Below are positions 7,760 through 16,349 of a stretch of DNA of 64,000 nucleotides, one piece after another. Source of the stretch: Neobacillus mesonae (lineage in GTDB: Bacteria > Bacillota > Bacilli > Bacillales > Cytobacillaceae); assembly GCF_023715155.1 (NCBI RefSeq), contig NZ_JAMBNQ010000004.1, forward strand, positions 124,001-188,000, read 5' to 3'. How positions within the stretch are numbered: position 1 is the first letter of the stretch; each line of letters starts with the position of its first letter. Under the pieces are notes generated by a model. It made no database searches, was not told where the DNA came from, and was given only the letters and a program-made list of their open reading frames with translations. The position numbers and the translations under genes were made by a program.

Positions 7760-8842
7760 ATGGTAAATCCGGCAAAACAAGAAAATTTTAAAAAACTGCA
7801 AACATTATTACATGAGCTTCCATGGTATGTTGAGGAATATATTAATCACAAGCTTCGCAAACTCTCAACCGCTTCATTATTTAATTATTGTCACGACTAC
7901 AAAATCTTTTTTAACTGGATGATTACGGAACAGTTATGGTCCGGCAGTATGAAAGATATTCCGTTAGAACGTTTGGAAACCTTGACGGTGCTTGAATTGG
8001 AAGGATTTTTAAATTTCCTTCATTATGAATTAAATAATAAGGAATTAACGGTCAACCGCAAGTTATCTGCTTTAAAATCATTGTTTAACTACCTGCAGAA
8101 CATTGCTGAAACACCAGATTTAGAGCCATATATCAACCGAAATGTAATGGCAAAAATCGAATTTAATGAATTGAAAGAATCAATGGAAACACGGGCAAAT
8201 AAAATGGAAGGCAAAATTCTCCTTGGTGATGAATATGAACAGTTCCGCTTGTTTGTAGCGCGTGATTATGGCGAATTAAACAAAGAAAACAAGAAAATCT
8301 TGAACTTTTATCAATTAAACAAAGAACGTGATACAGCCATTATTTCATTAATATTAGGATCGGGACTGCGTTTATCAGAGCTGATTGGTCTTGATCTGGA
8401 GGATATTGATTTTAGTAAGTATTGTGCCAGGGTTATTCGTAAAGGCAATAAAGAACAATTTGTTTTTTTCAGCCAGATCGCCATGGATGATCTTAAGGAA
8501 TACTTAGCTGTCCGGAATGCTAAATATCAGGTTGATAAGAATATGAAAGCATTATTTGTAGCTGCACCAATGGGTCCTAAAGGAAAATCAAGACGATTAA
8601 CAGCAAGATCCGTTGAAAAAATGGTAGAAAAATATGCTGCAGCATTTGGGAAACCGGCTTTATCAGTACATAAATTAAGGCATTCATTCGCAACCAGATA
8701 TCATGCTGAAATTAACGATGTGCCGAAATTACGCAGGCAGTTAGGTCATTCATCGATCCAGACAACCATGATTTACACGCATATTCGTAATGATGATTTA
8801 AAGATTGCTGTTGATAAAATGGATATGCCGAAGGAACAATAA
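7760..8842 (+). CDS. xerS: Site-specific tyrosine recombinase XerS
   Basis: 360 residues, the length of Firmicutes XerS (about 356) and clearly longer than XerC/XerD (about 300). The N-terminal SAM-like core-binding domain (about residues 15-115) is followed by the catalytic domain with the Arg I site in GSGLRLSELIGLDLEDIDF, the box II motif HKLRHSFATRYH, RRQLGHSS and the nucleophile in TTMIYTHI (Tyr). All R-K-H-R-H-Y residues appear present. XerS alone resolves chromosome dimers at a difSL site in streptococci and lactococci; here it could play the same role or act next to XerC/XerD. The promoter overlaps an inverted repeat (7690-7740). Confidence 0.92.
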   Translation: MVNPAKQENFKKLQTLLHELPWYVEEYINHKLRKLSTASLFNYCHDYKIFFNWMITEQLWSGSMKDIPLERLETLTVLELEGFLNFLHYELNNKELTVNRKLSALKSLFNYLQNIAETPDLEPYINRNVMAKIEFNELKESMETRANKMEGKILLGDEYEQFRLFVARDYGELNKENKKILNFYQLNKERDTAIISLILGSGLRLSELIGLDLEDIDFSKYCARVIRKGNKEQFVFFSQIAMDDLKEYLAVRNAKYQVDKNMKALFVAAPMGPKGKSRRLTARSVEKMVEKYAAAFGKPALSVHKLRHSFATRYHAEINDVPKLRRQLGHSSIQTTMIYTHIRNDDLKIAVDKMDMPKEQ

Positions 8843-8987
8843 CAGCTGCGAGTTATGATTGGCAGTTGTTTCTTCATCTCTTTTTTAAGTTTTTATCAGT
8901 TTACATAATATTATTATTTTTTAAAATTACATTTTGTCTCAATCTCAAAGTATACTTAAAATAGTGAGACAGAACAATTTTTTTTGG

Positions 8988-9071
8988 ATTCGCGGTTAAA
9001 ACCACAAAATTCGCTGATATATACTTCAAATTCGCGGATAAACCACTTTAATTTATTGATAACTTCTCATT
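8988..9071. repeat. 21-bp tandem repeat, three to four units
   Basis: Units start exactly 21 bases apart: ATTCGCGGTTAAAACCAC at 8988, ATTCGCTGATATATACTTC at 9009, ATTCGCGGATAAACCACTT at 9030, and a degenerate ATTTATTGATAACTTC at 9051. The first and third are closest. The array is non-coding and lies between xerS and a decayed PH-domain gene. Confidence 0.65.
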
Positions 9072-9101
9072 TGATCACTTGATCACTAATCAAGTTTTCT
9101 T

Positions 9102-9524
9102 TCACATATTCACATCGATCATCGGATTTATTTTCAGTAAATTTTTGCAAAAGTTCTCCTGATTCTTAGGATATATCAAGACCATTCCCCATTTTCCATA
9201 AAGAATTTCTAATCTTTTCATCGACAATGCCGGACTTGACAATATGCTCCTGCTAGGTCTTATACTCTTAATCTCCTTGATCTCAATCTTCTTTTTAATT
9301 GGTCCAGCAACAATTAGTAATTGATTATCATTTATCTCGTAATATGCAGCAAACCAAAGCCAAAGGATGAATATACTAGTAAGTCACAAATTATGGCTGC
9401 CAAAATGGTCTCCCCCCTCCCTTCTGGCCCGTCTGGTAGAAATAGAAACGAAATAATCAAAAAAAGCAACTGTTCCCCATACTATTATTCCAGTAAAAAG
9501 TCCTTTTTTAGAATAAAAGCGCAT
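9102..9524 (-). pseudogene. Frameshifted small membrane protein with a bacterial PH domain (YyaB-like)
   Basis: The minus strand begins with MRFYSKKGLFTGIIVWGTVA (ATG at 9522-9524), shifts frame into PDGPEGRGETILAAIIC, and shifts again into YEINDNQLLIVAGPIKKKIE, IKEIKSIRPSRSIL and YGKWGMVLIYPKNQENF before a TGA at 9102-9104. In order these give an N-terminal membrane segment, a loop, a second hydrophobic stretch and the YyaB-like PH domain of Bacillus proteins of about 140 residues. At least two frameshifts break it. The plus-strand ORF over this stretch is only its antisense. Confidence 0.72.
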
Positions 9525-9634
9525 TTTTTCAACTCCTCTGCTCTTCCCTTATTTTATGTACGAATGTATGGTCAAAAAAGTTTTAGAAACCCAAAAAATT
9601 TCTAATCGCTCCTCTAATTTTATTTAATAAAAAA

Positions 9635-9661
9635 GCTTAGAAAGCCTAATGCTTCCTAAGC
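9635..9661 (-). terminator. Rho-independent terminator downstream of the ABC exporter operon
   Basis: GCTTAGAAAGC (9635-9645) pairs with GCTTCCTAAGC (9651-9661) with one mismatch; on the minus strand it is followed by TTTTTTATT. It is the first clear terminator after the exporter genes, which end at 9901. Confidence 0.65.
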
Positions 9662-9900
9662 AATGAGTAAATAATCTTACAGTATACGTAGTGAACTACG
9701 TGTTGAAAGTCGTTTAATTTACAGATTTCAGCATACTCCTTACCCATTAACTATCCAATAATTTAATTTTGCGTACTTTACTACGCATTGAGCGTCCAAT
9801 TAGCTAGATAGTTGCGTAACTTGAATGCACATTAAATACAACCAAAATCTAATCATGCGTACTCTGACGAAGCAAAGTTTTACTCCCCCGCGCACATAAA
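9662..9900. other. Gene-free stretch with short palindromes
   Basis: No coding sequence was seen. The stretch contains ACGTAGTGAACTACGT (9686-9701, 7-bp arms) and GCGTACTTTACTACGC (9771-9786, 5-bp arms), plus a third GCGTAC at 9858. The reason for these GTAC/ACGTA-rich motifs is unknown; they may be remnants of a repeat. Confidence 0.35.
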
Positions 9901-11769
9901 CTATCCAACATTTTTCATCCCGCTGGTAAACTGGCTATTATACAAATCTGCATAGAATCTGCCATGTTCCAGCAGTTCATCATGACTGCCTTTTTCGATG
10001 ATTTTTCCATGATTCATGACAAGAATAAGATCCGCATCCCGGATGGTGGATAAACGATGGGCGATGATAAAGCTTGTTCTTCCCTCCATTAAATGGTCCA
10101 TCGCCTTTTGTATCTGAACTTCTGTTCGTGTATCCACGCTGCTGGTTGCTTCATCTAATATGAGCATAGGCGGGTTGGCTAATATTGCCCTTGCAATGGT
10201 TAATAGCTGTTTCTGTCCTTGTGAGATGTTAGAAGCTTCCTCATTTAGAACCGTGTCATAGCCTTCAGGAAGTGTGCGGATAAAGTGATCGGCATTCGCC
10301 GCCTGCGCTGCTGCTTCAATTTCTCCTTCTGTCGCTCCCTCTCTTCCATAAGCAATGTTGTCACGGATGGTACTATTAAATAGCCATGTATCCTGCAGCA
10401 CCATACCAAACAAACCACGTAAATCCGCTCTCTTCATCTCTCTCGTATCAATGCCGTCAATTAAAATCCTGCCGGAATTAATTTCATAGAAACGCATTAA
10501 TAAATTAATAAGTGTAGTTTTTCCGGCGCCAGTCGGTCCGACAATGGCAATCTTTTGCCCCGGTTTCACCGAAATATTCATGTCTTCTATTAGGTAATCA
10601 TCTTTCTTATAACCGAAAGAAACATGTTCAAATTCAACTTCACCTTTTGGCTTATTCATTACCTGTGGTGAAGCGGCTTCCGGAATTTCTTCCTCTTCAT
10701 CCAAAATTTCAAATACCCGCTCTGCACTGGCAATCGTCGATTGTATGATGTTAGTGATTTGTGCCGTTTGCGTAATCGGCTGGGAAAATTGTTTAGCGTA
10801 TTGAATAAAGGCCTGGATGTCACCAATTTCAATTGCTTTTTTGGTGACCAAAATACCCCCGGCCACTGATACAAGTACATAACCAATATTGTTGATAAAA
10901 GACATGATAGGCATGATCATACCAGAAACAAATTGTGCCTTCCAGCCGGAGCGGTATAATTGTTCATTAATTTTTTCGAATTCCTCCACCGAATTCCTTT
11001 CACGGCCAAATACTTTGATAATTTTATGCCCCGTGTACATTTCCTCTACGTGGCCATTCAGCTGACCTAAGTTTTTTTGCTGTCCTTTAAAAAATCCTTG
11101 TGATTTTTTTGCAATACTTGCGGTCGCAATAAAACTAAGCGGCAATGTGACAACCACGATTAAGGTCATTAATGGACTAATGGACAGCATCATCACAATG
11201 ACACCGATTAAAGTGACAATAGAGGTAATCAATTGCGTCAGACTTTGCTGTAACGTCGTACTGATATTATCTACATCGTTCACGGCTCTGCTTAGGATTT
11301 CTCCGTGTGTCCGGGCATCAAAATATTTGAGCGGGAGCCGGTTTAACTTTTCTTCCACTTCTTTTCGGAGATGATAAACTGTCTTTTGGGCCACACCAGC
11401 CATGATATATTGCTGTATATAGGCAAATACAGCACTTAAAAGATAAAGACCGATTAACAGCAGAATGATGTGACCGATATACTCAAAGTCGATTTTGGCG
11501 CCGGGAACCCCTTTTAATTTCATCATAAGGCCCTCAAATAGTTTTGTTGTCGCCTTCCCCATGATTTTTGGACTGACAATGGAAAAAACAGTACTGATCA
11601 CTGCTGTGATAAAAACAGCCAATAGCTGTCCTTTATAGGGTTTCAAATAGGTGATTAGCCGCTTCAGCGTGCCTTTAAAATCCTTTGCTTTTTGCACAGG
11701 CATACCCATGCCATGAGGTCCAAAGCCACGTCTGCCATGTTGAGGTTCATTTTTTCCATGTTTACTCAT
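9901..11769 (-). CDS. Heterodimeric ABC exporter subunit with the catalytic Walker B (YfiC/LmrD-like)
   Basis: 622 residues: a His/Gly-rich cytoplasmic N-terminus (HGRRGFGPHGMGM), six membrane helices (about residues 45-330) and a C-terminal nucleotide-binding domain. Walker A is VGPTGAGKTTLINLL, Walker B is MLILDEATSSVDTRTE with the catalytic Glu, and the signature is NISQGQ rather than LSGGQ. A degenerate signature with an intact Glu is the pattern of one half of TM287/288-, LmrCD- and BmrCD-type exporters. It overlaps its partner by 4 bases (ATGA). The pair is expected to export drugs or lipophilic compounds; the substrate is unknown. Confidence 0.9.
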   Translation of the reverse strand: MSKHGKNEPQHGRRGFGPHGMGMPVQKAKDFKGTLKRLITYLKPYKGQLLAVFITAVISTVFSIVSPKIMGKATTKLFEGLMMKLKGVPGAKIDFEYIGHIILLLIGLYLLSAVFAYIQQYIMAGVAQKTVYHLRKEVEEKLNRLPLKYFDARTHGEILSRAVNDVDNISTTLQQSLTQLITSIVTLIGVIVMMLSISPLMTLIVVVTLPLSFIATASIAKKSQGFFKGQQKNLGQLNGHVEEMYTGHKIIKVFGRERNSVEEFEKINEQLYRSGWKAQFVSGMIMPIMSFINNIGYVLVSVAGGILVTKKAIEIGDIQAFIQYAKQFSQPITQTAQITNIIQSTIASAERVFEILDEEEEIPEAASPQVMNKPKGEVEFEHVSFGYKKDDYLIEDMNISVKPGQKIAIVGPTGAGKTTLINLLMRFYEINSGRILIDGIDTREMKRADLRGLFGMVLQDTWLFNSTIRDNIAYGREGATEGEIEAAAQAANADHFIRTLPEGYDTVLNEEASNISQGQKQLLTIARAILANPPMLILDEATSSVDTRTEVQIQKAMDHLMEGRTSFIIAHRLSTIRDADLILVMNHGKIIEKGSHDELLEHGRFYADLYNSQFTSGMKNVG

Positions 11770-13496
11770 ACAATTTCCTCCTCGGACAGCTGTGACATGA
11801 CTATTTCACGATAAACCCTGCATGTTTCCATCAATTGTTTGTGAGTTCCTGTCCCGGCAATATTGCCGTCATCAAGGACAATTATTTGGTCGGCATCCAT
11901 GATTGTACTGACACGCTGGGCCACAATTAATACAGTAGAATTTCCGGTTTCTTCTTTTAATGCCGCTCTTAGTTTCGCATCCGTTTTAAAATCCAATGCG
12001 GAAAAACTATCATCAAATATATAGATTTCTGGTCTTCTCACAAGTGCACGAGCAATAGAGAGGCGCTGTTTTTGACCACCGGAAACATTTGTTCCCCCTT
12101 GAGCAATAATGGTATTGTATCCCTCTGGCATTTCGGATATGAATTCAGCTGCTTGGGCAACTTCAGCCGCATGTTTCACTTCATCCTCTGATGCATCTTT
12201 TTTGCCGTAGCGGATGTTTTCATCAATCGTTCCAGTAAATAGAATGGCCTGCTGGGGTACAAAACCAATTTTTTGACGTAAGCTTTCTTGTGTCATCTCT
12301 CGAACATCTGTTCCACTCACTAGTATTTTGCCTTTTTCAACATCGTAAAAGCGTGGAATCAAATTGATAAGCGTGGATTTCCCTGATCCGGTTCCACCGA
12401 TAATGGCGGTTACCTCTCCGGGATTCATTTTAAATGAAATATTGGAAATTGCGGGCATTTCAGCACCGGGATAACTAAAACTTACATTCTGGAATTCTAC
12501 CTGTCCAAGCTGATCTACTGGCTTGATCGGATCACCCGGGTTTTGAATATCTGCAGTTGTTTCTAGAACCTCTACAATCCTTCCGGCTGATACCGAAGCC
12601 CTGGGAATCATAACAAACATCATGGCAAGCATTAGGAAAGAAAACATAATTTGCATGGCATACTGAATAAACGCCATCATGTCTCCTACTTCCATATGTC
12701 CATTACTGATGCGGATTCCTCCAAACCAAATAATAGAGACCGTTGTAAGGTTAAGAATCACCATCATCGTCGGCATCATGGCAGCCATAATTTTATTTAC
12801 CTTAATAGCAGTCTGTGTTAAATCCCAGTTTGCTTCATCAAACCGCTTTTTTTCATGTTCTATCCGGTTAAATGAACGAATTACACGAATTCCCATTAAA
12901 TTTTCCCTCAAGACACGATTAAGTTTATCGAGTTTTACCTGCATGGCTTTAAAAAGCGGAATGGCTCTTTTTTGTACGATTAAGATGATTATAATTAATA
13001 CCGGAATGGCCACTGCAAGGACCAGCGTTAATTTTGTGTCTTTTGATAACGCCATAATGATACCGCCTATACACATCATTGGTGCCATAACCATCATCCG
13101 CAGCATCATGATGAACACCTGCTGGACTTGGGTGATATCGTTCGTTGTTCTGGTAATTAAGGAGGCTGTGCCAAATTGATCAAATTCATTCAATGAAAAA
13201 TTACCCACATGGGAAAAAACTTTGCTCCGAAGTGATTTCCCAAAACCTGATGCAGCCCGTGCTGAAAAATAACTAGCGGTAATAGAGCAAATCATCCCTC
13301 CAGCTGCAACAAGGAGCATGAACCCGCCGATTTTCCAAATATAATCGGTATCACCTGTAACCACACCTTTATCCACGATATCAGACATTAGGGTCGGCAG
13401 GTATAGTTCTGCCAAGGACTGGAGAAGGATTAAAATTAGGACCAAATAAATCGGCAGTCGAAATGGCTTTAAAAAATGCAACAATTTTTTCATCAT
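11766..13496 (-). CDS. Heterodimeric ABC exporter subunit with the degenerate Walker B (YfiB/LmrC-like)
   Basis: 576 residues: six membrane helices (residues about 15-300) and one nucleotide-binding domain. Walker A is IGGTGSGKSTLINLI, the signature is the canonical NVSGGQKQRLSIA, but Walker B reads IYIFDDSFSALDFKTD, with Asp where the catalytic Glu should be. This complements the partner at 9901-11769, so the two together form one active and one degenerate ATP site, as in asymmetric exporters. It lies 9 bases after the MarR gene and overlaps the partner by 4 bases, so all three are one operon. Confidence 0.9.
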   Translation of the reverse strand: MMKKLLHFLKPFRLPIYLVLILILLQSLAELYLPTLMSDIVDKGVVTGDTDYIWKIGGFMLLVAAGGMICSITASYFSARAASGFGKSLRSKVFSHVGNFSLNEFDQFGTASLITRTTNDITQVQQVFIMMLRMMVMAPMMCIGGIIMALSKDTKLTLVLAVAIPVLIIIILIVQKRAIPLFKAMQVKLDKLNRVLRENLMGIRVIRSFNRIEHEKKRFDEANWDLTQTAIKVNKIMAAMMPTMMVILNLTTVSIIWFGGIRISNGHMEVGDMMAFIQYAMQIMFSFLMLAMMFVMIPRASVSAGRIVEVLETTADIQNPGDPIKPVDQLGQVEFQNVSFSYPGAEMPAISNISFKMNPGEVTAIIGGTGSGKSTLINLIPRFYDVEKGKILVSGTDVREMTQESLRQKIGFVPQQAILFTGTIDENIRYGKKDASEDEVKHAAEVAQAAEFISEMPEGYNTIIAQGGTNVSGGQKQRLSIARALVRRPEIYIFDDSFSALDFKTDAKLRAALKEETGNSTVLIVAQRVSTIMDADQIIVLDDGNIAGTGTHKQLMETCRVYREIVMSQLSEEEIV

Positions 13497-13505
13497 ATCC
13501 CCCCA

Positions 13506-13964
13506 TTAACGATTTAATTTCTGAAAATAATCATGCACTTTCGTTAACAATCCGGCTAATTGTTCACTTTCTTCTTCTCCAAGATCGTCAATTAATCCTA
13601 GGAATGTTTCAGTGAAGGCAGATCTCGCCTTTTGAGCGGCTTCCATACCTGCTGAGGTTAACTTAATTTTTACAGCCCGGCGGTCTTTGGGATCGATTGT
13701 TCGTTCCACCAAACCATCCTTTTCAAGGATATTAACGATTTGTGTAACCGTCGGTGGAGTTACTTTTAATACCTGGCTGATTTCCGATATTTTCATTTCT
13801 GTATTTTTTTCGTTGGCCCCGTGTTCAATGGCTGCCAGCACTTTAAATTCACTGGGATTGTAACCCGCAATGCGAATGACGCGCCTTCCGGTTTTCCGGA
13901 ATTGCATAAATGCATGAAGAAGTTTCTGGGCAGTGGCGCTCTCTAAATCAGCCAACATTTTCAC
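13506..13964 (-). CDS. MarR-family regulator of the ABC exporter operon
   Basis: 152 residues with a winged helix: recognition region ISEISQVLKVTPPTVTQIVN, then the wing LVERTIDPKDRRAVKIKLT with the conserved D-x-R-D-x-R pattern. It is first in an operon with two ABC exporter genes, the classic layout of a drug- or lipid-sensing repressor with its pump. The upstream inverted repeat at 13986-14020 overlaps the promoter -10 box and is its likely operator. Start ATG 13964 with GAGGTG upstream. Confidence 0.9.
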   Translation of the reverse strand: MKMLADLESATAQKLLHAFMQFRKTGRRVIRIAGYNPSEFKVLAAIEHGANEKNTEMKISEISQVLKVTPPTVTQIVNILEKDGLVERTIDPKDRRAVKIKLTSAGMEAAQKARSAFTETFLGLIDDLGEEESEQLAGLLTKVHDYFQKLNR

Positions 13965-13985
13965 CTCTTTTGTTTAGTAACTGAA

Positions 13986-14045
13986 TAATTAGGTATCTTA
14001 TTTATTTGTATGCCTAATTATATTCTCCGCACAAATTTCCGTCAA
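13986..14045 (-). promoter_or_regulatory. MarR-exporter promoter with overlapping operator
   Basis: On the minus strand TTGACG (14040-14045) and TATAAT (14017-14022) are separated by exactly 17 bases. The inverted repeat TAATTAGG (13986-13993) / CCTAATTA (14013-14020) covers the -10 box and the likely start site. This predicts autorepression by the MarR protein. Confidence 0.72.
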
Positions 14046-14090
14046 TTTTTCAAACATTGCTTATAGCAGAATCTATATGTTGCAAAAAAA

Positions 14091-14118
14091 AGCGCTAGAA
14101 TCTTTTGATTCTAACGCT
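14091..14118 (-). terminator. Rho-independent terminator of the amidohydrolase gene
   Basis: AGCGCTAGAATC (14091-14102) pairs with GATTCTAACGCT (14107-14118) with one mismatch; on the minus strand it is followed by TTTTTTT. Confidence 0.8.
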
Positions 14119-14151
14119 GCAATAGGGTTTTATTATTTCGCTGTGATTATT

Positions 14152-15309
14152 TTATTTCCATTGATTTAATACTTTAATAGATAAATCGGCAAAATAATTT
14201 GCTGCAATAGGTAAGGCCTCCTCTTTCAGCATAAAGGCAGGATGATGCCATTCTTGTGGTCCATCAACACCCATCCAAACAAAAAAGCCAGGTATTTTCG
14301 TTTGATAAAAAGCGAAATCTTCGCCGGCAGGACTTGGAGACGCTTCAACTACCGTGTACCCGAGTTCCTCTGCCGTTTCTTTCATAATTTGAGAGAATGG
14401 AGCATGATTCACAACGACTGGAAGATAAGGATACCATCTGAAATCTGCTTTTGCTCCAAATCCGCTGGCAACTCCTTCTGAGGTTCTTTTCATCAGCTCG
14501 GGAATCAGCTCGCGGGCTTCATTTTGAAATGTACGGACGGTCCCTTCAAGTTGTACTTTTTCGGGAATAACATTCCATGTGTTACCGCCTTGGATTCTAG
14601 TCACACTAATAACAGCATTATGAAATGAGCTGATATTCCGGCTTACAATTGTTTGTAAAGCAGAGACAATCTGGCTCGCAGCAACAATTGGATCAACACT
14701 ATTGTTTGGAATTCCAGCATGACCCCCTACACCGATAACATCAATTTCAAAACGGTCCACGCTTGCCATTAAAGAGCCTTCACGTACTCCAATGGTACCA
14801 ACTGGAAGATCAGGCTTATTGTGCATGCCAAAAATAGCTTCAACTCCCTCTAGTACTCCTGCCTTATCAATAGCAACTGCACCTTGAGCAACTTCTTCTG
14901 CAGGCTGGAAGATAATTCTGACTGTACCGTTTAGTTCAGATTTACGTTCTTGTAATAATATCGCTGAACCTAAAATGGAGGCTGTATGAAAATCATGACC
15001 GCACGCATGCATCACCCCATCATTTTTAGATGCAAATGGAAGATTCGTTTCTTCTTTTATTGGCAATGCATCAATATCCGCCCTTAAGGCAATGGTAGGA
15101 CCAGGTTTTGCACCAGAAACTTCTGCGATAACGCCGACTTCCAATGGGTAATCAAGAATCGTAATTCCTTCTTCTTTCAGCCACTGGCGGATTCTTTTCG
15201 TTGTCTCAAATTCTTTAAATGATAACTCAGGGTTTTCATGCAGTTCACGGCGATAAGCAACTAATTTTGAAAATAATACTTCTTGTTTATCTGTTTCTTT
15301 CACTTTCAT
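14152..15309 (-). CDS. M20-family amidohydrolase (N-acyl-amino-acid deacylase type)
   Basis: 385 residues from the ATG at 15309. Zinc-binding motifs of the M20D group are seen: MHACGHDFHTA (Cys and His ligands), FQPAEEVAQGA (Glu-Glu), MHNKPDLPVG, and HHPAF near the C-terminus. The central lid domain contains FEIDVIGVGGHAGIPNNSVD. These enzymes remove acyl groups from amino acids or related amides; the substrate cannot be read from sequence. A possible upstream ATG at 15345 lacks a ribosome site, whereas AGAGGGG precedes 15309 closely. The gene is monocistronic with its own terminator. Confidence 0.86.
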   Translation of the reverse strand: MKVKETDKQEVLFSKLVAYRRELHENPELSFKEFETTKRIRQWLKEEGITILDYPLEVGVIAEVSGAKPGPTIALRADIDALPIKEETNLPFASKNDGVMHACGHDFHTASILGSAILLQERKSELNGTVRIIFQPAEEVAQGAVAIDKAGVLEGVEAIFGMHNKPDLPVGTIGVREGSLMASVDRFEIDVIGVGGHAGIPNNSVDPIVAASQIVSALQTIVSRNISSFHNAVISVTRIQGGNTWNVIPEKVQLEGTVRTFQNEARELIPELMKRTSEGVASGFGAKADFRWYPYLPVVVNHAPFSQIMKETAEELGYTVVEASPSPAGEDFAFYQTKIPGFFVWMGVDGPQEWHHPAFMLKEEALPIAANYFADLSIKVLNQWK

Positions 15310-15440
15310 TTCCCCTCTTTCTAAAACATTCATTAGTGAATTCATTCTGATAATATTAGCCTTTGCCGTAAGACCAGTCTATGATAATAATTCTATACTA
15401 TTTTTATCAATAATACATTGGTTAACATTTTCAAAAAAAA

Positions 15441-15470
15441 AACAAACACAGGAATTGTCCTGTGTTTGTT
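15441..15470 (-). terminator. Rho-independent terminator of the exported protein gene
   Basis: AACAAACACAGGA (15441-15453) pairs perfectly with TCCTGTGTTTGTT (15458-15470) around ATTG. On the minus strand a T-run follows. The stem touches the stop codon of the gene. Confidence 0.85.
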
Positions 15471-16231
15471 CATAAAGACTCGTTTTCTGACTCTTTCACT
15501 TTAACATTCACTAAATTCCATTTTCCTTGTTGATAGGACCATGTTGACTCAATAAAGGCAATCGTATCAGCATTGGCAATCCCAGCTATTCTTTGTACAC
15601 CCTTCAGACCGAGTTTCCCATCTGAAAGTTCAACAGGTTTCAAACTAGAATAAGAATTCACCATAAGCTCGGTTGGTTCATTTAATTTTCCTTTGTAGTA
15701 AAGTCCTAATTTTTTATAATAAAGTTTCCTGTCTTTTAGGTCGAATTGATAGGTTTTTCCCGTTTTCTTTATTTTGATTTCAGCTTTATAGCCATCTAAA
15801 AAATGACTTTCCATTTCAACTGGATCAGGAACGGTTAAATCAGTGTGAACAAACCCCTTTAGTGAATGTAAAAAGCTAAGGACAATAGCTCCGCTTCCTC
15901 CCGTTTGCACATTGGCAAATAGATCCTTGACGCCATCACGGTTTAAGTCAACTAATTGTAAAGATGCTTTTGCCCCGCTTTCCAATGGAATACTGTATTT
16001 TTTCCCATTGGATGCAGCTACTTCAATATAAATTTCCTTTAAAAACGATTCTTCATCCTGATAGGGTACTCCTTTTAAAAGGATTGTTTCTAGTTTCCCA
16101 TCTCCCGTAATATCCGCTTTTTGTTCAGAAATGGTAACGGATTTCGCTTTTTCTTCAACTGCATACACAACAGTTGTCATAGTTAATAGGAAAAGGCTGA
16201 CAAACGCTAAAAATGTTTCCTTTTTCATCAT
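15470..16231 (-). CDS. Exported protein with calcium-loop-like repeats, function unknown
   Basis: 253 residues. A signal peptide (KKETFLAFVSLFLLTMTTVV followed by YAVEE) precedes a mature domain with two D-x-D-G-type loops, DITGDGKLE and DLNRDGVKDLFANV, like the FG-GAP/VCBS or dockerin-type calcium loops. The protein has no lipobox and no membrane anchor, so it is probably secreted. The family is not recognised beyond this; similar Bacillus proteins are annotated as hypothetical. It is monocistronic with a start overlapping a GGGGAGGAATC ribosome site. Confidence 0.7.
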   Translation of the reverse strand: MMKKETFLAFVSLFLLTMTTVVYAVEEKAKSVTISEQKADITGDGKLETILLKGVPYQDEESFLKEIYIEVAASNGKKYSIPLESGAKASLQLVDLNRDGVKDLFANVQTGGSGAIVLSFLHSLKGFVHTDLTVPDPVEMESHFLDGYKAEIKIKKTGKTYQFDLKDRKLYYKKLGLYYKGKLNEPTELMVNSYSSLKPVELSDGKLGLKGVQRIAGIANADTIAFIESTWSYQQGKWNLVNVKVKESENESL

Positions 16232-16291
16232 GATTCCTCCCCAAAAAGTCGATACATGCTAGTATGCCCAATTTTGGAAAAAAGATGAAAA

Positions 16292-16320
16292 AGGGACTCT
16301 CTAAATTTCAGAGAGTCCCT
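16292..16320 (-). terminator. Rho-independent terminator of parEC
   Basis: AGGGACTCTCT (16292-16302) pairs perfectly with AGAGAGTCCCT (16310-16320); the minus strand continues with TTTTTCATCTTTTTT. Confidence 0.88.
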
Positions 16321-16349
16321 AATGATTTCAATCTATGTTCTTGTTTCAT

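Noticed and set aside
9321-9605. Plus-strand 94-codon ORF
   Set aside because: It is antisense to the frameshifted PH-domain gene, which explains the codon pattern; no ribosome site.
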